Origin: Nioella sp. MMSF_3534 | GTDB taxonomy: Bacteria > Pseudomonadota > Alphaproteobacteria > Rhodobacterales > Rhodobacteraceae | DNA length: 64,000 nt | Direction: 5' to 3' | Assembly (NCBI RefSeq): GCF_030732985.1 | Contig: NZ_JASHJX010000015.1 | Coordinates: 16,792-80,791 of the forward strand | Shown here: piece by piece, positions 58,718 through 64,000 of the stretch | How the letters are laid out: each line of letters opens with the position of its first letter | Position numbering within the stretch: the first letter of the stretch is position 1 | Translations under genes and position numbers: made by a program | Notes under the pieces: model-generated | What the model was told of the DNA's origin: nothing | Seen by the model: the letters and a program-made list of their open reading frames with translations, nothing else | Database searches by the model: none

Positions 58718-59908
58718 TCAAGGCCCCTTTGCAGGCGGCTGACCGCTTTCTTTCCCGGCAACGCGGCGTAGCGCAAATAGCGTGGCGGGAGGCCCCAGAA
58801 GCTCGAACACGACCGTTGTTCCGATGGTCAGCGTGATGATCGTATCCCCCCAGTCGGGGAAGCTTTCCGCCGCGACCAGCGCCATGCCGATCGCCACGCC
58901 AGCCTGCGGCAGAAGGGCGATACCGAACCAGGGGCGTTCCACTGCGCTTTCCCCCCCAAGCCGCGCGCCGATCCAGCCGCCGACGATGCGCGCTGCAATG
59001 CGCAGCGTCAGATAGGCGAGCCCGAGACCGCCCATGGTGGCCAGGTGCCCCAGTTCCAGCGACACGCCCGCCAGCAGAAAGAACAGCACCATGAAGGGCC
59101 ATCGGGCGTTTTCGATCTCGTGGAAGGCCTGCCGATGATGCCGGGCAAAATTGACGATCAGCATGCCCGCCGTCATCCCCGCAAGCAGGTAAGAGACCTC
59201 CAGCCAGATCGCCAGCCCTGCGGTCAGAAAGACAAGGCCGAGCGCCTCGGTCTGCAAGGGTTCCCCCGGTTTGATCCGGCCCGTCAGCATCGCCCCCGGC
59301 CCCCCGATGACAGCCCCAAGCAGCAGCGCCCCGCCGATTTCGCGCAGCGCGTCCAGCAATACCCCTTCATGGCCGTTGCCATATAGCTCGCCCGCTGCAA
59401 CAGCCATCAGGCTGAAGGCAAGCAATCCCCAGGCGTCATCCACGGCGACGATGCCGCGCAGCTTGTCGGGGAAAGCGCCGGTCATGCCCGACTGGCGGAT
59501 CGCGTCCTCGGTCGCGGCGGGCGCGGTGGCGGTGGCAATCGCCCCCAGAAGCAGGGCCAGAACGAGCGGGACGCCAATCAGTGCCAGACCTCCCGCAACG
59601 ACCAGCAACGTCACCAGCACGATGCTGATTGAAATCACCACGATCTCGGTCCCGTGCGCGGCAAGGTTTCGCCGGGTCAATGCGCTGCCAAGCAGGAACG
59701 CGACCATGGTCAGGGCCGACACAGACAGGAATTCGTACCACGCCTCCGCCTCTGAAGGCACGAGATCCAGCCCCGATCTGCCCGCAACCACACCGGCCAG
59801 CAGCAGCAACGTCACGCGTGGCAAGCGTGTACGCCGCCCGATCTCATCGGCGGCAAGGCCAACCAGAAACAGGACGCCAAGTGTCAGAAGGGTAAGATCG
59901 AGTCTCAT
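58718..59908 (-). CDS. cation:proton antiporter (CPA2 type)
   Basis: A 396-residue carrier with about 12 membrane helices. FLVGLAADEIGRRTRLPRVT and the GAIATATAPAATEDAIRQSG segment (helix-breaking, TPTSP-like region) followed by GIVAVDDAWGLLAFSL with the paired Asp residues are hallmarks of the Na+/H+ exchanger fold. No C-terminal regulatory (TrkA-N) domain is present. Ion specificity is unknown. Confidence 0.92.
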   Translation of the reverse strand: MRLDLTLLTLGVLFLVGLAADEIGRRTRLPRVTLLLLAGVVAGRSGLDLVPSEAEAWYEFLSVSALTMVAFLLGSALTRRNLAAHGTEIVVISISIVLVTLLVVAGGLALIGVPLVLALLLGAIATATAPAATEDAIRQSGMTGAFPDKLRGIVAVDDAWGLLAFSLMAVAAGELYGNGHEGVLLDALREIGGALLLGAVIGGPGAMLTGRIKPGEPLQTEALGLVFLTAGLAIWLEVSYLLAGMTAGMLIVNFARHHRQAFHEIENARWPFMVLFFLLAGVSLELGHLATMGGLGLAYLTLRIAARIVGGWIGARLGGESAVERPWFGIALLPQAGVAIGMALVAAESFPDWGDTIITLTIGTTVVFELLGPPATLFALRRVAGKESGQPPAKGP

Positions 59909-59952
59909 GTCCGCAAGCTAGCAGCGGACACGGCCCAAGACATTGCGCGAGA

Positions 59953-60243
59953 TCAGAGTGCCGCCAGATTGCGCCCGAACAAGAGCACATCCAGCCCCCC
60001 GAGAATGGCAATGACCTGCCCCCGGATTCGGGAGGGGGAGCGACTGCTGTGCAGAACGGCATGAAGCGATGCAATCTGTCCCGCCGACAGGGACCGTACA
60101 TCGACCCCCTGCACATAGTTCGGCAGTTCTTGCTCCACAGACAGGATCAGCTGTTCGCTCACGCGCTGTTGCGCATCCGCAGGGGCACCTCCACCGATCA
60201 GCGCGAGGGTGAGGGCAAATGCAGTCAGGGTGGAACGGATCAT
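59953..60243 (-). CDS. small secreted protein of unknown function
   Basis: A 96-residue protein with a signal peptide (MIRSTLTAFALTLALIGGGA, cleavage after ADA). The mature part has NYVQGVDVRSLSAGQIASLH and a C-terminal hydrophobic helix. No Cys. It starts 96 bases after the end of the acetyltransferase gene on the same strand, with a hairpin between them. Confidence 0.7.
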   Translation of the reverse strand: MIRSTLTAFALTLALIGGGAPADAQQRVSEQLILSVEQELPNYVQGVDVRSLSAGQIASLHAVLHSSRSPSRIRGQVIAILGGLDVLLFGRNLAAL

Positions 60244-60264
60244 GGTGTCGTACCTTTTGAATGT

Positions 60265-60295
60265 CCTGGGCCAGCCTATCACGGGCTGACCCAGG
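60265..60295 (-). terminator. hairpin downstream of the acetyltransferase gene
   Basis: CCTGGGCCAGCC and GGGCTGACCCAGG pair with one bulge and a six-base loop. There is no T tract on the minus strand, so terminator function is uncertain. Confidence 0.4.
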
Positions 60296-60339
60296 GGGCC
60301 ATGCTTGGGCCGGGCTATGCGGGGAAAGCTGCCGATGCC

Positions 60340-60987
60340 TCACGCGCCTTGCAGCAGGCGCAGGTTGCCCGCGCACAGGGCCTCCTCGTTCTGCAAGATG
60401 CGTTCAATCGGCCAGTCCCACCAGCAAAGCTCCAGCAGGCAGGCGATGATGTCCTCGGAGAACCGCATTCGGATCACCTGTGCGGGATTGCCCGCGACAA
60501 TGGCATAGGGCGGGATCTCACCCGACACGACCGCGCCGCTGCCGATGATGCAGCCACTGCCGATCCGGGCACCGGGCAGCACCCGCACCCCCTGCCCCAG
60601 CCAAACATCATGGCCGATCACCGTGTCGGGACCGGGCCCCGGCATCGAGGGCCGTCCGGCAGCGGGCCCGCCTCCGAAGATCGCGAAGGGGAAGCTGGTG
60701 AACCCGTCATAGCGGTGATTGGCCGATGCGGTGATGAACTGCACCCCGTCGGCAATCTGGCAGAACTTGCCGATGATCAGCCGCTCGGGCGAGAAATCAT
60801 AGAGATAGGGCGCAAGGTGAAATGCCCAATCCGACGGGGGATGGTGGGCGCTGGCATAGCTGTAGGCCCCGATGTCCCATCGGGGGTGGTCGATCACGGG
60901 CTTGAGAAAAACTGTCCCCGCGTGAACTTTGCCATCGGGCAAGGGAACCGGGTGCACGGTGTCTGGCGAGGGGTATAGGTCATCCAT
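60340..60987 (-). CDS. CatB/Vat-type hexapeptide acetyltransferase
   Basis: A 215-residue left-handed beta-helix acetyltransferase. IGKFCQIADGVQFITASANHRYDG contains the catalytic His region of the xenobiotic acetyltransferase group, followed by TVIGHDVWLGQGVRVLPGARIGSG and PPYAIVAGNPAQVIRMRF. The substrate is unknown: it could be an antibiotic-like or sugar acceptor, and no resistance can be inferred. It stands alone. Confidence 0.9.
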   Translation of the reverse strand: MDDLYPSPDTVHPVPLPDGKVHAGTVFLKPVIDHPRWDIGAYSYASAHHPPSDWAFHLAPYLYDFSPERLIIGKFCQIADGVQFITASANHRYDGFTSFPFAIFGGGPAAGRPSMPGPGPDTVIGHDVWLGQGVRVLPGARIGSGCIIGSGAVVSGEIPPYAIVAGNPAQVIRMRFSEDIIACLLELCWWDWPIERILQNEEALCAGNLRLLQGA

Positions 60988-61083
60988 GGAATGGGCCTTT
61001 CTTGTCTGAATGGAAACGGTTCAGATCGCGGCTTTGTCCATGACACCCTCCCTTGGTTGAGACACGGTTATATCTCATCGAGA

Positions 61084-61119
61084 CAAAAAGAGAAGGGCCA
61101 CCCCGGAGGGCGGCCCTTC
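61084..61119 (-). terminator. Rho-independent terminator of the beta-barrel gene
   Basis: On the minus strand AAGGGCCGCC and GGGTGGCCCTT flank a short loop and are followed by CTCTTTTT, 24 bases after the stop. Confidence 0.88.
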
Positions 61120-61142
61120 CCTGACCTTCATGATCGGTCGGA

Positions 61143-61934
61143 TCAGAGACGCTGAAGCGGAATTCGAATGCCCAGGCTGAACACCTGACGGGTGTTTTCG
61201 TATGTCAACGGCACAAGCGGTGCGCCGGCCCCATTGCCGGGCAGAGGCGTGGACCCGCCCGAAGCTTCCCCGAGATCGAAGTATCGCCAGGATGCCTCGA
61301 CAATGACCGGATGCTGGCCGGGACGCGAGATCTGCCATGCGGCCCCAAGACCGACGGACCACGCGAACTGCGTATCGGTATTGCCTTCAAAACTACGGAA
61401 CGGACGAGTGGAGGGGCTGCCGGGATTCGCGGCGCGTGTCCATTCACTGACTTCATTGCGTGAAAAACCGATACCTGCGACCAGGAAAGGCTGGAACACC
61501 GAGGCGTTTCCACGATGTTCGAACGGTGCGTAATAGACATTCCCCATCACGACCGTGCTGTTGACCGAGCCTCCGGAAATATCCGCGTGATCATTGCAGG
61601 GTGTCGCATTGGAAACCGAGACACACGGACCCAAAGCGTCCGTATCTCCGAACCGGCTGAGCGCCAGTTCCCCGCGAAAGCCGTTCTGCCAATCAAAGCC
61701 AAGTGCGATTTCCCCGAAACCGCCAGAGTCATCGCCAAGATCAAAGAAGATGGTGGGATCTCCGCCACCGTTCTGCCATCGCCCATCATCGTAGTCGCTT
61801 GCGGATGTGCCAAACGACAGCCGACCGTATGGCCCGTATGTTACGCTTGCCGTCTGAGCGCTCGCCACAGACGATGCAATCCCCGTCGCAACAGCGGCCA
61901 GAATTGCCAAAACTCGTTTTGTCCCACGTATCAT
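61143..61934 (-). CDS. outer-membrane beta-barrel candidate
   Basis: A 263-residue protein. Its signal peptide (MIRGTKRVLAILAAVATGIA, cleavage after ASA) is followed by alternating strands (GRLSFGTSASDYDDG, GFGEIALGFDWQNGFRGELAL, YYAPF) and it ends in VFSLGIRIPLQRL. A hydrophobic or aromatic C-terminal strand is usual for barrels inserted by BamA. Two Cys in GPCVSVSNATPCND could form a loop disulfide. It resembles OmpA/Omp_b-brl type barrels by composition only. Confidence 0.75.
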   Translation of the reverse strand: MIRGTKRVLAILAAVATGIASSVASAQTASVTYGPYGRLSFGTSASDYDDGRWQNGGGDPTIFFDLGDDSGGFGEIALGFDWQNGFRGELALSRFGDTDALGPCVSVSNATPCNDHADISGGSVNSTVVMGNVYYAPFEHRGNASVFQPFLVAGIGFSRNEVSEWTRAANPGSPSTRPFRSFEGNTDTQFAWSVGLGAAWQISRPGQHPVIVEASWRYFDLGEASGGSTPLPGNGAGAPLVPLTYENTRQVFSLGIRIPLQRL

Positions 61935-62028
61935 TCTTGTTCTCCGATCCAGGTGCCCGCTCATCAATATAGCGACTCGGTTGGAATATCTTCTCGGAAA
62001 ATAGTTAACTCGACCAATCAATAAGGGT

Positions 62029-62064
62029 CAACGCCCGGAGAAGGGAAACCTTCTCCGGGCGTTG
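62029..62064 (-). terminator. 16-bp perfect hairpin downstream of the Gly/His protein gene
   Basis: CAACGCCCGGAGAAGG and CCTTCTCCGGGCGTTG enclose a four-base loop, 18 bases after the gene's stop on the minus strand. No strong T tract follows, but the stem is long enough to stop polymerase or protect the message end. Confidence 0.7.
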
Positions 62065-62081
62065 GATGCGTTGCAGTAATG

Positions 62082-62924
62082 TCAACCGTGGCCTTCAGCG
62101 ATCGCCTGGCGCACTGCCTCTGCCGCTGTGGCCAGATCTGCGACCTGTTGCGGTGACATGTCCATCTCCATGATGACAGACAGCGCGACCACCGTATCTT
62201 CCGAAATAGGAATACTCTTGTCCGACGCTGCGCCCAAAGCGACCGCCGCAAGTGTCATCGCATCATTACTGATTCCCAAGGATGCGGGGCTGGCTTCGCC
62301 TGTCATGAGCGCTTCGAGTATCGACAGGTTCTGAAGAGGCGAATCGATGAATGAGACGCCGTCCCAGTTGTTTACCAACTGATCAAGCATATCATCCATG
62401 GACAGGTTGTAGAACGCGATCATCTCGGGCGTCATGGTGGCAAGCGCTTCGTTATAGGCGCGTTCAAGGACGTGATCAGGCGAGCGGGCGACATTCAGTC
62501 GACCAAGTTCCACCTCGGGAATTCCCTCTCCGGCCCATGTCGGGCGGGAGTCCATGCCGCCTTCACCGCCGCCCCCTTGCGCGGAACCACCCTGGCCTTG
62601 GCCTTCTCCCCCGTGATCGCCGCTATCGTGGCCGCCATCGTTGTGGCCACCCTGACCGCCTTCGTGGCCACCACCTTCATGACCCCCATCATCGTGGCCA
62701 TCATCATCATGGCCACCGTCATCATGGCCGCCACCCGATCCTCCGGAACCACCCCCTGCGCCTTCGCCGGGGCCTTCGCCGGGGCCGGAATGCTGATCCG
62801 CAAATGCGGGACTACCATTCACCAAGATACCAACAGGCAGAGCGGTCGCGCCAATCACAGCCGCAATGGCCAAGGCCGAGAGGCCCGCGCGCGTTGCAAG
62901 ATTGCTCAAAGTCTCAAGGGACAT
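62082..62924 (-). CDS. secreted protein with Gly/His/Asp-rich linker (paralogue A)
   Basis: A 280-residue protein of a family I do not recognise. A signal peptide (hydrophobic core LSALAIAAVIGATALPVGIL, cleavage near AFA) is followed by about 80 residues of Gly/His/Asp/Glu repeats such as HDDGGHDDDGHDDGGHEGG. Then comes a helix-rich domain of about 150 residues: GIPEVELGRLNVARSPDHVL, FYNLSMDDMLDQL, IDSPLQNLSIL and the end AIAEGHG. The linker could bind metal. GGAGG lies five bases before the chosen ATG. A paralogue lies 71 bases upstream on the same strand. Confidence 0.75.
   Translation of the reverse strand: MSLETLSNLATRAGLSALAIAAVIGATALPVGILVNGSPAFADQHSGPGEGPGEGAGGGSGGSGGGHDDGGHDDDGHDDGGHEGGGHEGGQGGHNDGGHDSGDHGGEGQGQGGSAQGGGGEGGMDSRPTWAGEGIPEVELGRLNVARSPDHVLERAYNEALATMTPEMIAFYNLSMDDMLDQLVNNWDGVSFIDSPLQNLSILEALMTGEASPASLGISNDAMTLAAVALGAASDKSIPISEDTVVALSVIMEMDMSPQQVADLATAAEAVRQAIAEGHG
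62640..62770 (-). repeat. low-complexity coding repeat (Gly/His/Asp)
   Basis: Degenerate GGCCACGATGAT and GGTGGCCAT-type units repeat through this part of paralogue A and encode its Gly/His/Asp linker. They lie in frame, and the unit is two to three codons long, so length variation between strains would be expected. Confidence 0.6.
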
Positions 62925-62995
62925 CATGTCCTCCAATCTGTCGGGTTTCCGTGATGCGCGGCGCCCCTTGTGCAGACGGCGCCGCGCGGCTGGTA

Positions 62996-63769
62996 TCAAC
63001 CGTGGCCTGCAAGGACCGCGATTCGGATGGACTCGGCCGCCGTTGCCAACGCCACGGCCTCAGCTTCGGTCATGGGCATCTCGAATATGACAGAGATAGC
63101 GTAGGCCGTTTCCGCCGTGATCGGCACGGTCTTGTCAGACGCAACGCCAAGCGTCACAGCCATGATCGTGAACGTGTCATTGGTGATCCCGTAGGCACTG
63201 AGGTCGATTCCGCCATCCAGCGCATCACGGAAGATCGCCAGGTTCTGAAGCGGCGAATCGATCAGGGCGATGTCATCCCAGTTCAAGGACAGTTCCGTGA
63301 TCATGTCTTCCAGCGACAGGTTGTAGAAATCTGCCATATCCGCAATCGTCAGCATCGCCTCGTCGTAGGCGCGATCGAGAACATGATCTGGCGAGCGCGC
63401 GACGCTCAGGCGTCCAAGCTCCACCTCCGGAATGCCTTCCGACGCCCAGGGCGGCCGCCCGCCACCCGCGCTGTCCGATGGGCCACCCGCCTGTGGGCCA
63501 ACTCCGTCGGAGTCCTCACCGGGTCCGCCATGGCCTTGACCCTGGCCCCCTTGATTGCCTTGCCCGCTTTGCGCACCTTGGCCACCCTGGCCCTGACCGC
63601 CCGCGTTGCCATTTCCGCCGTTGGACCCTTCACCATCGCCATCCTCGTCGGCCCAAGCAGCATCAAACCCAAACGAGGCCGGAGCAACAATGGCCCCCGT
63701 TGCAACGATAGCGCCAAGCGCGAAAGCAGAGACCGTTTTCAGCAGAAACTTGTTAAATGGTGTTGTCAT
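62996..63769 (-). CDS. secreted protein with Gly/Gln/Asn-rich linker (paralogue B)
   Basis: A 257-residue paralogue of the next gene downstream. The signal peptide (KFLLKTVSAFALGAIVATGA, cleavage near AWA) is followed by a linker of Gly, Gln and Asn (GGNGNAGGQGQGGQGAQSGQ). The C-terminal domain has the same order of motifs: GIPEVELGRLSVARSPDHVL, FYNLSLEDMITEL, IDSPLQNLAIF, and it ends AVLAGHG. By eye about half of the domain positions are identical. GAGG lies eight bases before the ATG. Confidence 0.75.
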   Translation of the reverse strand: MTTPFNKFLLKTVSAFALGAIVATGAIVAPASFGFDAAWADEDGDGEGSNGGNGNAGGQGQGGQGAQSGQGNQGGQGQGHGGPGEDSDGVGPQAGGPSDSAGGGRPPWASEGIPEVELGRLSVARSPDHVLDRAYDEAMLTIADMADFYNLSLEDMITELSLNWDDIALIDSPLQNLAIFRDALDGGIDLSAYGITNDTFTIMAVTLGVASDKTVPITAETAYAISVIFEMPMTEAEAVALATAAESIRIAVLAGHG

Positions 63770-63923
63770 GATCGTTTCCTCCATTTGCCAACAAGATGTG
63801 TGGCAAAGAGGATGGAAGCACATCATACGACATCGCAACATTAACACATGTCAACTAAATCGAATTATTCGCGCGGGCCAGTTCCATGCCCGTCACTTCG
63901 GAGGAAGAGCCATACGCCCAATC

Positions 63924-63955
63924 AAAAAGGCCCGCTCGGTTGAGCGGGCCTTTTC
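63924..63955 (-). terminator. Rho-independent terminator of the gene at the right edge
   Basis: AAAAGGCCCGCTC and GAGCGGGCC flank the loop AACC on the minus strand, followed by TTTTTG, 24 bases after the partial gene's stop. Confidence 0.93.
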
Positions 63956-63978
63956 GTTAGTCTTGGTGATCCGGTCGC

Positions 63979-64000
63979 TTAGGCGAGGATCTTGGACACG
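63979..64000 (-). CDS. C-terminal end of a gene, possibly elongation factor Tu
   Basis: Only six sense codons and TAA are in the window, reading VSKILA. EF-Tu proteins of alphaproteobacteria commonly end in VVSKI-type tails, a strong terminator follows, and tRNA-Trp lies downstream on the same strand, so tuf is plausible. Six residues cannot prove it. Confidence 0.4.

Noticed and set aside
62640..62770. CRISPR-like short repeats
   Set aside because: The repeats are degenerate, in frame and encode a Gly/His/Asp linker; there are no spacers of uniform length.
62351..63844. 497-codon plus-strand open frame across both Gly-rich paralogues
   Set aside because: It is Arg/His-rich antisense translation and spans two minus-strand genes, each with a signal peptide and ribosome-binding site.

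Overview
The window reads as chromosomal DNA of a GC-rich alphaproteobacterium of the Rhodobacteraceae (Roseobacter-like). Supporting signs are a split TCA-cycle cluster with an mdh-sucC-sucD-sucA-sucB-lpd order, an sdhCDAB operon, ethylmalonyl-CoA pathway genes (mesaconyl-CoA hydratase and a 285-residue malyl-CoA thioesterase-like protein), MeaB, and a perfect CtrA-type site TTAA-N7-TTAAC. No prophage, insertion sequence or CRISPR array was seen.

Layout. 1-11.4 kb: 5' half of valS (runs off the left edge), an orphan molybdopterin-binding (CoxL-like) subunit overlapping a DUF2235 hydrolase, hrpB, meaB, an MFS carrier, a small zinc-ribbon-like membrane protein and a SUFU-domain protein. 11.7-18.4 kb (all minus strand): sdhCDAB, a small membrane protein, mch, an NnrU-family gene and an mcl2-like gene. 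18.6-33.7 kb (all plus strand): mdh, sucC, sucD, sucA, sucB and lpd, with a methyltransferase, a sulfotransferase-like gene, a MAPEG protein and two tandem family-2 glycosyltransferases between them. 33.9-37.2 kb: a GntR/FCD regulator, a YgjP-type metallopeptidase, an FYDLN acid-rich protein, an unknown secreted protein and tRNA-Ala(GGC).

37.3-58.5 kb is a large surface-polysaccharide locus between tRNA-Ala and tRNA-Trp. It has dTDP-rhamnose synthesis (rfbCBDA), a family-4 glycosyltransferase, a Wza/KpsD-type export lipoprotein, an epimerase, an undecaprenyl-phosphate sugar transferase, an 831-residue two-domain glycosyltransferase, an acetyltransferase, a KpsM/KpsE/KpsT export system, an alpha/beta hydrolase, a YjbH/YjbF/small-secreted-protein operon, a CapD/WbpM-type dehydratase and a UDP-glucuronate-4-epimerase-like gene. 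The products together suggest a rhamnose- and probably uronate-containing, acetylated polymer.

58.6-64 kb holds tRNA-Trp(CCA), a cation:proton antiporter, small secreted proteins, an acetyltransferase, an outer-membrane beta-barrel candidate, two tandem paralogous secreted proteins of a family I do not recognise (conserved C-terminal domain, strikingly different low-complexity linkers), and the last six codons of a gene that may be tuf.

The strongest unexplained signals are: (i) a TTTGTGATCACAAA palindrome in tandem, with exactly 21 bp between centres, upstream of both sdhCDAB and sucC and as a single copy upstream of lpd, implying a shared TCA regulon; (ii) the paired secreted Gly/His/Asp- and Gly/Gln/Asn-linker proteins at 62.1-63.8 kb; (iii) an 11-bp-period RTGYAC repeat at 33.85 kb; and (iv) a 24-bp perfect palindrome plus related hairpin at 29.6 kb.
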